Shown: piece after piece, positions 18,955 through 27,832 of the stretch
How the letters are laid out: each line of letters starts with the position of its first letter
Numbering within the stretch: position 1 is the first letter of the stretch
Assembly (NCBI GenBank): GCA_000721375.1
Contig: JOGW01000001.1
Coordinates: 248,001 to 312,000, forward strand
Length of the DNA: 64,000 nt
Source of the DNA: Streptomyces sp. NRRL B-3428
Lineage (GTDB): Bacteria > Actinomycetota > Actinomycetes > Streptomycetales > Streptomycetaceae
Reading direction: 5' to 3'
The notes under the pieces: model-generated
Told to the model about the DNA's origin: nothing
Seen by the model: the letters and a program-made list of their open reading frames with translations, nothing else
Databases searched by the model: none
Translations under genes and position numbers: made by a program

Positions 18955-19359
18955 GTGAACCGTTACAGCCGCGATGTCACGGACGAGCAGTGGGAAGGGC
19001 TCGCCGAGGTCGTACCCCTGCGAGGCCGCGACGAATGGCCTTCCTGGCCGGGCTACCGGGCCATGCCGGAGGCCGAGACCGAGGCGCGGCGCCGGTTCAC
19101 GGTGCTGCGCGTCAGCATCTTCGCCGACGCGCGGGATGTCGCGCAGTCCCTCATGGGCGGGATACCCGTGCTCCTGGATCTGAGCGGCGCCGAGACCCAA
19201 GTGGCCAAGCGGGTCCTCGACTTCAGCAGCGGGGTGGTGTTCGGCCTGAGCTGCGCGATGACCCGCGTGGACCGCAACGTGTTCCTGCTCACGCCACCGG
19301 ACACCGAGGTGCAGGGGCTTGTACAGGACGCGACAGGGATCGCGCTGCCCCGTTCGTAG
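18955..19359 (+). CDS. SepF-like cell division protein
   Basis: 134 aa, GTG start with GGTGGAG upstream. Residues about 45-125 match the SepF (DUF552) core: RRFTVLRVSIFADARDVAQS, GGIPVLLDLSGAETQVAKRVLDFSSGVVFGLSC and RVDRNVFLLTPPD. SepF binds FtsZ and helps anchor it; it needs an N-terminal amphipathic helix for membrane binding. Here the N-terminal part (MNRYSRDVTDEQWEGLAEV) is short and not obviously membrane-binding. Streptomyces encode one true SepF next to ftsZ plus two shorter paralogues (SflA, SflB). No ftsZ is near, so this is probably one of the paralogues. Confidence 0.85.
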   Translation: MNRYSRDVTDEQWEGLAEVVPLRGRDEWPSWPGYRAMPEAETEARRRFTVLRVSIFADARDVAQSLMGGIPVLLDLSGAETQVAKRVLDFSSGVVFGLSCAMTRVDRNVFLLTPPDTEVQGLVQDATGIALPRS

Positions 19360-19432
19360 CGGCTCCTTCGATCGTAGGAAGGCGGCGGTGGCGGAACGGT
19401 TCGGCATACGAGGGCCTGCATAGCGTCCCCGT

Positions 19433-20623
19433 ATGACTGTGCTGATCCAGGCGGAGACGGCCGGCCCCGCGGCCGCTGCCCCGCCCGCGCATCCCGCCGT
19501 CGGTGCGCTGCGGCTCTCCGCCTTCGCGGGGCATCGCGGCACCACACTGCCGCTCGGGCCGTTGACCCTGGTCACCGGGGGCAGCGGCAGCGGCAAGAGC
19601 GGTGTGCTGCGGGCGTACGAGGTGCTCGCGCGCCTCGCGTCGGGGGCCGCGCTCGCCGACGCCGTCACGGACCCCGGCTCCTGTGTGCCCGAGTGGGCGG
19701 TCCCCGACCGGCAGGGCAGGCGCGGTTTCCGTATCGGATGCGCGGTGGCCGGGCCCGCGGGCCGGGTGCGGCTCGACCTAGCCGTCCAGGTGGAGCCCGA
19801 ACTGCGCATCGCGGGCGAGCGGTTGACCCTGGGCGACGTGGTTCTCATGGAGTCCGCGCTGCGCGACCCCGCACGCCGTACGGTCCAGGCCGCCTGGCAC
19901 ACCGCGGGCAGCGCGGCCGTCACCCGCGCACCCCTGCCGGACGACCGGCTCGCCACGGCGCTGCTGCCGCTGCGCGTGGCGGGCAAGACCGACGGACAGC
20001 GGAGCGTGCTCGCGGCGGCCGAGCAGGTGGTGCTCGCGCTGCGCTCCTCGTACGCCTGCGATCCCCAGCCCACGCGTATGCGGGCGCCCGTGCCGGCCGG
20101 TTCGGGACGGCTGCTGCGGGGGTGCGACAACCTGGCGGACGTCCTGCGGCGTACGCGTGCCGAGTGCGGCACCCGGCACGCCCTGCTGGTCGAGGCGGCT
20201 CGGGCAGGGTGTGCGGGGGCGGTCGAGGATGTACGGGTGGAAGGGACCTCCTACGTCGAGGCGTTCCTCGACCGGGGCGGGGAACGCAAGGGCACCCCGT
20301 TGGGGCGGCTCGGCGACGGTGAGCTGCGCTATCTGGCGCTGTCCCTGGCCCTGCTCACCGGCCCCGGTGTGCTCGCGGTGGACCAGGTGAGCGAAGTCCC
20401 TTCGGCCCTGCAGCCGTTGACGATCGTCGCCGACGGCTTCGACCGCGGCCTCGACCGCAGACAGCGCGACGAACTGCTCGCACTCGCGGCGCGGATGTGC
20501 GCCCGGGGCCATATCCGGCTGCTCGCCGCGGTGGGCGAGGACGCGGCGGGGGCGGAGTCGGCGGCGGGGGCGTCGGTGGTAGACCTGGGGCGTGACGGAG
20601 AACGAATCAAACGGCAGCGGTGA
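19433..20623 (+). CDS. P-loop ATPase of unknown role
   Basis: 396 aa, ATG. Walker A at residues 49-57 (GGSGSGKSG) preceded by a short N-terminal sheet as in AAA_15/SMC-like ATPases. Near the C-terminus GDGELRYLALSLALLTGPGVLAVDQVSEVP looks like an ABC-type signature followed by a Walker B in which D-Q replaces the usual D-E. The middle region is alanine-rich with no recognisable domain and no coiled coil. It overlaps the MazG-like gene by 32 bp in another frame, so the two are translationally linked. I do not recognise a named family; conserved Streptomyces ATPases of this kind are usually just called ATP-binding. Confidence 0.8.
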   Translation: MTVLIQAETAGPAAAAPPAHPAVGALRLSAFAGHRGTTLPLGPLTLVTGGSGSGKSGVLRAYEVLARLASGAALADAVTDPGSCVPEWAVPDRQGRRGFRIGCAVAGPAGRVRLDLAVQVEPELRIAGERLTLGDVVLMESALRDPARRTVQAAWHTAGSAAVTRAPLPDDRLATALLPLRVAGKTDGQRSVLAAAEQVVLALRSSYACDPQPTRMRAPVPAGSGRLLRGCDNLADVLRRTRAECGTRHALLVEAARAGCAGAVEDVRVEGTSYVEAFLDRGGERKGTPLGRLGDGELRYLALSLALLTGPGVLAVDQVSEVPSALQPLTIVADGFDRGLDRRQRDELLALAARMCARGHIRLLAAVGEDAAGAESAAGASVVDLGRDGERIKRQR

Positions 20624-21119
20624 TCTCACCGCTGAGGTGACCGCAGGCATGACCGCTGACACGACCGCTGAGTTCAATGCTGAGGTCACTGCTGAGGACA
20701 GCGGCAAGAACGACCTGGATGTGCAGGGGCTGCAGCGCAGGCTTGCCGCTTTCGCGGCGGCACGGGACTGGGGTCCGTACCACACGCCGAAGAACCTCAC
20801 CTCGGCGCTGAGCGTCGAGGCGGCGGAACTCGTCGAGATCTTCCAGTGGTTGACCCCCGAGCAGTCCGCACACGTCATGGACGACCCGGACTTCGCCCAC
20901 CGGGTGCGCGACGAGGTCGCCGATGTGCTGGCGTATCTGCTGCAGCTGTGCGAGGTGCTCGGGGTGGACGCCCTGGAGGCCCTGGCCGACAAGATCGAGC
21001 GCAATGAGCGGCGCTATCCGGTGGGCGGAAAGGCGCCGGCGGCGCCCGGCCGGATCAAGTCGACGCCGACTGTGGCCGGTTCGCCCCCGCCTAGTGTGGA
21101 CGGTCACTCTGCGGAGTGA
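20592..21119 (+). CDS. MazG-like nucleotide pyrophosphohydrolase
   Basis: 175 aa from GTG 20592; ATG 20650 (GAGGTGA upstream) is an alternative that would remove most of an unusual tail. The catalytic part (about 42-145) has the MazG-family metal site: E76-x-x-E79 in SVEAAELVEIFQW and E108-x-x-D111 in DEVADVLAYLL, closest to the short RS21-C6/iMazG type that splits (d)NTPs to NMP and PPi. The N-terminal 35 residues are low-complexity (TAEVTA, TADTTAEF, EVTAE). The 3' end overhangs as a Pro/Ser-rich tail. Downstream of and overlapping the ATPase gene; the two may work together. Confidence 0.85.
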   Translation: MTENESNGSGDLTAEVTAGMTADTTAEFNAEVTAEDSGKNDLDVQGLQRRLAAFAAARDWGPYHTPKNLTSALSVEAAELVEIFQWLTPEQSAHVMDDPDFAHRVRDEVADVLAYLLQLCEVLGVDALEALADKIERNERRYPVGGKAPAAPGRIKSTPTVAGSPPPSVDGHSAE

Positions 21120-21239
21120 GGAAGTCGTTCACAACCCTGCTTCGTCCATAGTTTTCCGAATTCCCCTGGCCCTTGGGTCCGTCAGCCCTCACGCTGGGTA
21201 GTGAATGTATGAGGCATCGCGGGGGACAGGACCGAAACC

Positions 21240-21701
21240 ATGGACGCGCTACGGCTGATCGCAGCCACCAGAGGTGCGCTGGCGGGCAGTGAGGCACCGC
21301 CCGACATCCTGGCCGAGGCCTGGCAGGCCCAGGCCCTGGCCCAGGCGACGGCGGCCAGGCTCGCGCTGACGGGGCCACGCGAACTGCGCGCCGAGGCGCT
21401 GGACTTGAGCGAGGTGAGCGGCAGGGCCTGCGGGGCGCTCGGCGCCCCGCCCCCCGACCTCATACGCGCCACGCACCTCACGTCGATCATCGACCCCCGC
21501 TCCACCCTGACGGCCCTCGGCGCCCTCCTCGGCGAGGTGGGCATCGCCCTGGTCGCGGTCGCCTGCGCGGTCGACGCCGAATCGGACTACTGGCACTGCA
21601 TAGAGTCCATCGACACCGCCGACGACTCGCGCGACCGCGTCCTGGAGATGTTGCGCCGCCTTGGCGGACGAGGGTTGGGACGTGAGGTCGCGGGGCGGTG
21701 A
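21240..21701 (+). CDS. Conserved hypothetical protein
   Basis: 153 aa, ATG. An alpha-helical, alanine-rich protein with no signal peptide or membrane span. The N-terminal half repeats helices of the form AEAWQAQALAQATAARLAL; the middle has a DLIRATHLTSIIDPRSTLTALGALLGEVGIAL stretch. It may be a Streptomyces-restricted family (I think of DUF6099 but cannot confirm). Located 120 bp after the MazG-like gene on the same strand, followed by a strong terminator. Confidence 0.7.
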   Translation: MDALRLIAATRGALAGSEAPPDILAEAWQAQALAQATAARLALTGPRELRAEALDLSEVSGRACGALGAPPPDLIRATHLTSIIDPRSTLTALGALLGEVGIALVAVACAVDAESDYWHCIESIDTADDSRDRVLEMLRRLGGRGLGREVAGR

Positions 21702-21723
21702 GGGACGGGGGCCGGCGGCGAAG

Positions 21724-21747
21724 GGGGCGGTTCGGCCGAACCGCCCC
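21724..21747. terminator. Bidirectional terminator
   Basis: Perfect 24-nt palindrome, arms GGGGCGGTTCGG / CCGAACCGCCCC, between convergent genes ending at 21701 and 21758. Confidence 0.75.
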
Positions 21748-21757
21748 TCACGTCCAC

Positions 21758-22687
21758 TCAGTCCAGCTGCGCCATGACCCCGTTGGCGATCAGCTCCAGG
21801 TGGTCCAGGTCGTGCAGATCCAGGATCTGCAGATACACACGCCGGGCGCCGATCTCCGCATACCGTCCGAGCTTGTCGACGACCTCGGACGGGGAGCCGG
21901 CCAGGCCGTTGGCCTTGAGGTCGTCGACGTCGCGGCCGATGGCCGCCGCGCGGCGGGCCACCTCCGCGTCGTCCTTGCCGACACAGGCCACCAGGGCGTT
22001 GGAGTACACCAGGGCGTCGGCGCCCCGGCCGGCCTGTTCGGCGGCGGCGCGGACCCGGGCGAACTGGCGGCGTGAGTCGTCGACCGAGGCGAAGGGGATG
22101 TTGAACTCGTCGGCGTACTGAGCCGCGAGGCGCGGCGTGCGCGTCGCGCCGTGGCCGCCGATCAGGACCGGCACCTTCGCCTGGGCCGGCTTGGGGAGCG
22201 CGGGCGAGTCGGTCAACTGGTAGTGCGTGCCCTCGTACGAGAAGGTCTTGCCCACCTCCGTGGCCCACAGGCCGGTGACGATCGCCAGCTGCTCCTCGAG
22301 CCGGGCGAACTTCTCCTTGGGGAACGGAATCCCGTACGCCTTGTGCTCCTCCTCGAACCAGCCCGCACCGAGGCCGAGTTCGATGCGCCCGCCCGACATC
22401 TGGTCGACCTGCGCCACCTGGATGGCGAGCACGCCGGGAAGCCGGAAGGTGCCTGCCGTCATCAGGGTGCCGAGCCGGATCCGCTTCGTCTCGCGGGCCA
22501 GGCCGGCGAGGGTGATCCAGGCGTCGGTCGGGCCTGGCAGCCCGTCCGCCGAGAGCTGGCCCATCTTCAAGTAGTGGTCCGACCGGAAGAACGCGTCGAA
22601 GCCGAGGTCCTCGGTGGCTTTGGCGACGGTCAGCAACGTGTCATAAGTGGCCCCCTGCTGGGGCTCGGTGAAGATGCGAAGATCCAT
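21758..22687 (-). CDS. LLM-class F420-dependent oxidoreductase
   Basis: 309 aa from ATG 22687 with GGAGGT just upstream. Typical actinobacterial F420 luciferase-like barrel: DLRIFTEPQQGATYD, GFDAFFRSDHYL (His for the 5-deazaflavin), RIRLGTLMTAGTFRLPGVLA (bulge strand), GRIELGLGAGWFEEEHKAYGI and a phosphate-binding VPVLIGGHGATRT. Different subfamily from the LLM enzyme at 8749. Stands alone with no operon partner. The substrate cannot be predicted. Confidence 0.92.
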   Translation of the reverse strand: MDLRIFTEPQQGATYDTLLTVAKATEDLGFDAFFRSDHYLKMGQLSADGLPGPTDAWITLAGLARETKRIRLGTLMTAGTFRLPGVLAIQVAQVDQMSGGRIELGLGAGWFEEEHKAYGIPFPKEKFARLEEQLAIVTGLWATEVGKTFSYEGTHYQLTDSPALPKPAQAKVPVLIGGHGATRTPRLAAQYADEFNIPFASVDDSRRQFARVRAAAEQAGRGADALVYSNALVACVGKDDAEVARRAAAIGRDVDDLKANGLAGSPSEVVDKLGRYAEIGARRVYLQILDLHDLDHLELIANGVMAQLD

Positions 22688-22928
22688 ACCTCCATCCTGC
22701 ACGCTCGAACGCCCGTCAACCGAGACGACCTTGCCCGTCCACCCCGACCTCGGTCGGGTGAAACTCCGTCAACTGCGCGCCCGGCTGCGGTCCGTGCAGT
22801 GACCGGCCCAAAGGGTGATCGTTGGCTCGGGCGGAGCCGGACCGCCCGGCACCGGCGAACGCTGCCCGGGCGTCGCCTGCACGAACTGCTCCACCCCCAC
22901 GGGCGGAGCGCAGGCCGAGGAGGCCTTC

Positions 22929-23135
22929 ATGTCCCAGGAAGCCGCGCCGGAACAGGCTGGCGAGACCGTCCCCGTACAGACCGCGCAGACCATCCCCGCA
23001 CAGGGCGGCCGGCCCAAGGGCCTGCTGCAGCAGATGGAAGAGCTGATGGCGGCGCTGAACGCGGATCTGACCCAGCTCGACGCGGACCTCCAGTCCGCAC
23101 CCCGCACCTCCACCGAGGACACCCACCGGGGCTGA
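22929..23135 (+). CDS. Small conserved-looking hypothetical protein (68 aa)
   Basis: ATG 22929 preceded by GAGGAGG, a strong ribosome site. The N-terminal half is disordered (Glu/Gln/Ala/Thr/Pro), the C-terminal half predicts one helix (GLLQQMEELMAALNADLTQLDADLQ) that could form a coiled coil. No membrane span. The stop codon lies inside the stem of a hairpin. Function unknown. Confidence 0.6.
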   Translation: MSQEAAPEQAGETVPVQTAQTIPAQGGRPKGLLQQMEELMAALNADLTQLDADLQSAPRTSTEDTHRG

Positions 23136-23163
23136 CACTCCCGTCCGCTAGGGTGACGCCCCG
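23127..23163 (+). terminator. Candidate terminator
   Basis: CGGGGC (23127-23132) pairs with GCCCCG (23158-23163), extended inside by partial TGACACTCCC / GGGTGACG pairing. The stem includes the stop codon of the 68-aa gene. Confidence 0.4.
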
Positions 23164-23229
23164 AACCGAACGGGTCGGGAACCCGGAAGAAACGGGCCAG
23201 GGAGCCGGCGGACGTACGAGGTGGGGGAC

Positions 23230-23511
23230 ATGGCGCAGACGCGCGGCAGCGGTGTGACGGGCTGGATCCATGCGATGGCCAGCGTGCTCCTCGGCGCGAT
23301 CGCCCTGCTCACGCTGGGCGTCCAGTTCTTCTCCGCGATCACGGCCGGCGCGATCGCGATCGCTGTCGCGCTGGTCGGCCTGGTGGTCGAGGCCAAGCAC
23401 GGCGACGTCTCGCGCCGCCGCACCTTCCACCTCGTGGGCCTTGTGATGGGTCTCGCGGCGGCGGTCCTCGCCCAGCTGGTGCCGGGACTCTTCCTCTTCG
23501 CGTCGCTGTAG
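23230..23511 (+). CDS. Small integral membrane protein (93 aa)
   Basis: ATG 23230 (GAGGTGGGG upstream; GTG 23221 possible). Three hydrophobic segments: ASVLLGAIALLTLGVQFF, TAGAIAIAVALVGLVVEA and VGLVMGLAAAVLAQLVPGLF, with a short charged loop (KHGDVSRRRT). Family not recognised. Independent position upstream of the RNA repair operon, about 200 bp away. Confidence 0.65.
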   Translation: MAQTRGSGVTGWIHAMASVLLGAIALLTLGVQFFSAITAGAIAIAVALVGLVVEAKHGDVSRRRTFHLVGLVMGLAAAVLAQLVPGLFLFASL

Positions 23512-23637
23512 CGGGACGCGGCGCGAGGGACACGGCCGACCTCGGCCGACAGCAGTCCGAGCGGTCGGGCAGAGCCCTTGGGCCCCGCCCCCACGGGCCG
23601 AAAATCCCTGCAGGTCGCAGAGGTGTTCGGGGTACTT

Positions 23638-23667
23638 TGAGCGCACGCCCGGCTCCGGGCGCACTCA
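23638..23667 (+). promoter_or_regulatory. Leader hairpin of the RNA repair operon
   Basis: CGCCCGG (23646-23652), loop CT, CCGGGCG (23655-23661), flanked by TGAG/CTCA pairing. It ends 40 bp before the hen1 start, so it is either in the leader or the promoter region. Confidence 0.4.
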
Positions 23668-23707
23668 ACAGACGGCGTCATCACGTCCCCGTATCGAGGC
23701 ACTCACC

Positions 23708-25183
23708 GTGTTCCTGACGATCTCCACCACCGGCACCCCGGAACGACCCGCGACCGACCTCGGCTTCCTTCTGCACAAGCATCCCGACAAGGCGCAGGGG
23801 TTCAGCACCTCGCAGGGCCGGGCGCATGTGCTCTACCCCGAGGCGAACGAGGATCGCTGCACGGCCGCGCTGCTCCTGGAGATCGACCCCATCGCTCTCG
23901 TCCGCAAGGGGAAGGGCAAGGGCCGTGGCGGTGCGCCCGACGCGGCGCTCGCGCAGTACGTCAACGACCGCCCGTACGCCGCTTCCTCGCTGCTCGCCGT
24001 GGCCCTGAGCTCGGTGTTCAAGTCCGCCCTGCACGGGGCGTGCACCGCGAAGCCCGAGCTCGTCGGGCAGCGGCTGCCGCTCACGATCGAGGTGCCCGCG
24101 CTGCCCGCACGCGGTGGCGCGGCCCTTGTCACCAAGCTCTTCGAGCCGCTGGGCTGGACCGTCACGGCCGAGCCCGTGGCGCTCGACGCCCAGTTCCCCG
24201 AGTGGGGCGACTCGCGGTACGTACGTCTCGTACTCGAAGGCGAGCAGGTGCTCGCCGAGGCGCTGCGGCATCTGTACGTCCTGCTTCCGGTGCTCGACGA
24301 CGCCAAGCACTACTGGGTCGCGCCCGACGAGGTCGACAAGCTCCTTCGCGCCGGTGAGGGCTGGCTCGCGGAGCACCCCGAGCAGAAGCTGATCACCAGC
24401 CGCTATCTGTCCCGGCGGTGGTCGCTCACGCGCGAGGCCATGGAGCGCCTCGAACTCGTACGTCTTGCCGACCTGGACGACCTGGAGGTCGAGCAGGTCG
24501 ACAATGCGGTCGACGAGGAGAGCGACACGGAGGACAAGCCGGTACCACTGGCCGTACAGCGGCGTGACGCGATCATCGACGCCCTGAAGACCTCCGGCGC
24601 CCACCGCGTGCTCGACCTGGGCTGTGGCCAGGGCCAGTTGGTGCAGGCGCTGCTCAAGGACGTGTCGTTCACCGAGATCGTCGGTGTCGACGTGTCGATG
24701 CGCGCGCTCACCATCGCCGCGCGCCGGCTCAAGCTGGAGCGGATGGGCGAGCGGCAGGCCGCGCGCGTGCAGCTGCTCCAGGGCTCGCTCGCGTACACCG
24801 ACAAGCGCCTCAAGGGGTACGACGCGGCCGTGCTCAGCGAGGTCATCGAGCACCTCGACCTGCCGCGTCTGCCCGCGCTCGAATACGCGGTGTTCGGCTC
24901 GGCGCGGCCCACGACCGTGCTCGTGACCACGCCGAACGTCGAGTACAACGTGCGCTGGGAGTCGCTGCCCGCCGGGCACGTACGCCATGGCGACCACCGC
25001 TTCGAGTGGACGCGCGAGGAGTTCCGGGCCTGGGCGGACAAGGTCGCCGAACGGCACGGTTACGCCGTCGAGTTCAGGCCCGTCGGACCCGACGACCCCG
25101 AAGTCGGACCGCCCACACAGATGGCGGTCTTCACGATCGCCGAGACCACCACCATCACCGCGAAGGGAGAGAAGGCGGCATGA
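23708..25183 (+). CDS. hen1: 3'-terminal RNA ribose 2'-O-methyltransferase Hen1
   Basis: 491 aa, GTG start. The N-terminal half (about 1-250) is the bacterial Hen1 N-terminal domain, which stimulates partner Pnkp. The C-terminal half is the methyltransferase: SAM loop VLDLGCGQGQLVQALL, then the metal site E378-V-I-E381-H382 and H430 in HGDHRFEW, the same spacing as the four metal ligands of Clostridium thermocellum Hen1. It methylates the 2'-OH at the 3' end of a broken RNA so that the repaired joint resists cutting at the same site. The stop overlaps the ATG of pnkp (ATGA), so the two are translationally coupled. Confidence 0.95.
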   Translation: MFLTISTTGTPERPATDLGFLLHKHPDKAQGFSTSQGRAHVLYPEANEDRCTAALLLEIDPIALVRKGKGKGRGGAPDAALAQYVNDRPYAASSLLAVALSSVFKSALHGACTAKPELVGQRLPLTIEVPALPARGGAALVTKLFEPLGWTVTAEPVALDAQFPEWGDSRYVRLVLEGEQVLAEALRHLYVLLPVLDDAKHYWVAPDEVDKLLRAGEGWLAEHPEQKLITSRYLSRRWSLTREAMERLELVRLADLDDLEVEQVDNAVDEESDTEDKPVPLAVQRRDAIIDALKTSGAHRVLDLGCGQGQLVQALLKDVSFTEIVGVDVSMRALTIAARRLKLERMGERQAARVQLLQGSLAYTDKRLKGYDAAVLSEVIEHLDLPRLPALEYAVFGSARPTTVLVTTPNVEYNVRWESLPAGHVRHGDHRFEWTREEFRAWADKVAERHGYAVEFRPVGPDDPEVGPPTQMAVFTIAETTTITAKGEKAA

Positions 25184-27732
25184 ACGACAACGAGACAACC
25201 CAGGCCCAGGGCCGGGTCCTGCCCGTCACCGACCTGTCCCTCGTGGTCCTGATCGGCTCCACCGGATCGGGTAAGTCCAGCTTCGCCCGTAAGCACTTCA
25301 AGCCCACGGAGATCCTCTCCAGCGACTTCTTCCGCGGCCTTGTCGCGGACGACGAGAACGACCAGAGCGCGAGCGGCGACGCCTTCGACGTCCTGCACTA
25401 CATCGCGGGCAAGCGGCTTGCCGCGGGCCGGCTCACCGTCGTCGACGCGACGAACGTGCAGACCGAATCGCGCCGTCAGCTGGTCCAGATCGCCCGGCAG
25501 CACGACGTGCTCCCGATCGCGATCGTCCTCGACGTACCCGAAGAGGTCTGCGCCGCGCGCAACGCACAGCGCGTGGACCGCGCCGGAATGCCGCGCCGCG
25601 TCATCCAGCGCCACCAGCGCGAGCTGCGCCGTTCGCTGCGCGGTCTGGCCCGCGAGGGCTTCCGCAAGGTGCACATCCTGCGTGGAGTGGAGGAGATCGA
25701 GGGTGCGTCCGTCTCCCTCGAGAAGCGCTTCAACGACCTCGCCCACCTCACGGGCCCCTTCGACATCATCGGCGACATCCACGGCTGCCGCTCCGAACTC
25801 GACACGCTGCTGGGCAAATTGGGCTACCAGGACGGCGCGCACCCCGAAGGCCGTACCGCTGTCTTCGTCGGCGACCTCGTCGACCGCGGCCCGGACAGCC
25901 CGGGCGTGCTGCGCCGCGTCATGTCGATGGTCAAGTCGGGCAACGCGATCTGCGTACCCGGCAACCACGAGAACAAGTTCGGCCGCTACCTGAAGGGCCG
26001 CGGCGTCCAGCACACCCACGGCCTCGCCGAGACCATCGAGCAGATGGAGTCGGAGAGCGACGAGTTCAAGGCCGAGGTGGCGGAGTTCATCGACGGTCTC
26101 GTGAGCCACTACGTCCTGGACGAGGGCAAGCTGGTCGTCTGTCACGCCGGTCTGCCCGAGAAGTACCACGGCCGTACGTCCGGCCGGGTGCGCAGCCACG
26201 CGTTGTACGGGGACACCACCGGCGAGACCGACGAGTTCGGTCTGCCCGTGCGCTACCCGTGGGCCGAGGACTACCGGGGCCGCGCGGCGGTCGTGTACGG
26301 CCACACCCCTGTGCCGACCGCGAGCTGGGTCAACAACACCATCTGCCTCGACACGGGCGCCGTCTTCGGCGGCAAGCTCACCGCGCTGCGCTGGCCGGAG
26401 CGCGAACTGGTCGACGTACCGGCCGAGAAGGTCTGGTACGAGCCGGTCAAGCCGCTCGCGTCCGAGGCGCCCGGCGGGCACGAGGGCCGGCCCCTGGACC
26501 TGGCGGACGTGCACGGCCGGCGGATCGTGGAGACCGAGCACGCGGGCCGGGTCTCGGTACGCGAGGAGAACGCGGCGGCGGCTCTGGAGGTCATGAGCCG
26601 CTTCGCGGTCGACCCGCGCCTGGTCCCGTACCTGCCGCCGACGATGGCTCCGACGGCGACCTCGCAGATCGAGGGCTACTTGGAGCACCCGGCCGAGGCC
26701 TTCGCGCAGTACGCGGCGGACGGTATCGAGCGGGTCGTGTGCGAGGAGAAGCACATGGGCTCGCGGGCCGTGGCGCTGGTCTGCCGCGACGAGGCGGCCG
26801 CGCGCGAGCGCTTCGGCGTCGACGGCGTGACGGGGTCCTTGTACACCCGCACCGGCCGCCCCTTCTTCAACGACCTCGCGGTCACCGAGGAGATCCTGGG
26901 GCGGGTACGGGCGTCCGTCACCGAGGCCGGACTCTGGGAGGAGCTCGGCACCGACTGGGTGCTCCTGGACGCGGAGTTGCTGCCGTGGTCGCTCAAGGCG
27001 TCGGGCCTGCTGCGTGCGCAGTACGCGGCGGTGGGCGCCGCGGCCGGGGCGGTCTTCCCCGGGGCGCTCGCCGCACTGGAGTCGGCGGCCGCGCGCGGAG
27101 TGGACGTGGGCGGCCTTCTGACGCGGCAGCGGGAGCGGGCCGAGGACGCCTCCGCGTTCACCGACGCGTACCGGCGCTACTGCTGGACGACGGACGGTCT
27201 GGAGGGCGTGCGGCTGGCGCCCTTCCAGATCCTCGCCGTCCAGGGCCGCAGCATGGCCGCGGTCCCGCACGACGAGCAGTTGGCGCTGCTCGACCGGCTT
27301 GTGGCCGCGGACTCGTCCGGGCTGCTCCAGACGACCCGACGTCTGTACGTGGACACCGGTTCGCCGGAGTCGGTGCAGGCCGGTGTCGACTGGTGGTTGG
27401 AGATGACCGGTCGCGGCGGCGAGGGCATGGTCGTCAAGCCGCTCTCCGCGCTGGCGCGGGACGGCAAGGGACGGCTCGTGCAGCCCGGTATCAAGTGCCG
27501 TGGGCGTGAGTACCTCCGCATCATCTACGGAGCGGAGTACACGCGTCCGGCCAACTTGGAGCGGCTGCGGCAGCGGTTCCTCGGCCACAAGCGGTCGCTG
27601 GCCCTGCGTGAGTACGCACTCGGGGTCGAGGCCCTGTCGCGCCTCGGCTCGGGCGAGCCGCTGTGGCGGGTGCACGAGGCGGTGTTCGCGGTCCTCGCTC
27701 TGGAGTCGGAGCCGGTGGACCCGCGGCTCTGA
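25180..27732 (+). CDS. pnkp: Polynucleotide kinase-phosphatase-ligase Pnkp
   Basis: 850 aa from ATG 25180, overlapping the hen1 stop by 4 bases. Three domains in order: 5' polynucleotide kinase (P-loop [10 protein letters not shown]32; about 1-180); a binuclear metallophosphatase acting on 2',3'-cyclic and 3' phosphate ends (GDIHG 198-202, GDLVDRG 231-237, GNHE 261-264); and a C-terminal RNA-ligase-like adenylyltransferase (about 500-850) with nucleophile K524 in EEKHMGSRA. Together with Hen1 it heals and seals RNA cut by ribotoxins; the ligase part needs Hen1 for full activity. Domain order and length match known bacterial Pnkp. A terminator follows at 27745-27771. Confidence 0.96.
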   Translation: MNDNETTQAQGRVLPVTDLSLVVLIGSTGSGKSSFARKHFKPTEILSSDFFRGLVADDENDQSASGDAFDVLHYIAGKRLAAGRLTVVDATNVQTESRRQLVQIARQHDVLPIAIVLDVPEEVCAARNAQRVDRAGMPRRVIQRHQRELRRSLRGLAREGFRKVHILRGVEEIEGASVSLEKRFNDLAHLTGPFDIIGDIHGCRSELDTLLGKLGYQDGAHPEGRTAVFVGDLVDRGPDSPGVLRRVMSMVKSGNAICVPGNHENKFGRYLKGRGVQHTHGLAETIEQMESESDEFKAEVAEFIDGLVSHYVLDEGKLVVCHAGLPEKYHGRTSGRVRSHALYGDTTGETDEFGLPVRYPWAEDYRGRAAVVYGHTPVPTASWVNNTICLDTGAVFGGKLTALRWPERELVDVPAEKVWYEPVKPLASEAPGGHEGRPLDLADVHGRRIVETEHAGRVSVREENAAAALEVMSRFAVDPRLVPYLPPTMAPTATSQIEGYLEHPAEAFAQYAADGIERVVCEEKHMGSRAVALVCRDEAAARERFGVDGVTGSLYTRTGRPFFNDLAVTEEILGRVRASVTEAGLWEELGTDWVLLDAELLPWSLKASGLLRAQYAAVGAAAGAVFPGALAALESAAARGVDVGGLLTRQRERAEDASAFTDAYRRYCWTTDGLEGVRLAPFQILAVQGRSMAAVPHDEQLALLDRLVAADSSGLLQTTRRLYVDTGSPESVQAGVDWWLEMTGRGGEGMVVKPLSALARDGKGRLVQPGIKCRGREYLRIIYGAEYTRPANLERLRQRFLGHKRSLALREYALGVEALSRLGSGEPLWRVHEAVFAVLALESEPVDPRL

Positions 27733-27744
27733 CAGCCGGTCGAA

Positions 27745-27771
27745 TGCGGGGGTCCGTCCCGGGCCCCCGCA
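27745..27771 (+). terminator. Terminator of the hen1-pnkp operon
   Basis: TGCGGGGGTCC (27745-27755) pairs with GGGCCCCCGCA (27761-27771) with one G-T pair over a 5-nt loop, 12 bp after the pnkp stop. Confidence 0.75.
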
Positions 27772-27832
27772 GCCGAACTTCCTTCGGATCACCTCGAACG
27801 CCGGCGGGGCCGAAGTGGGTAAGGATGCCGAC

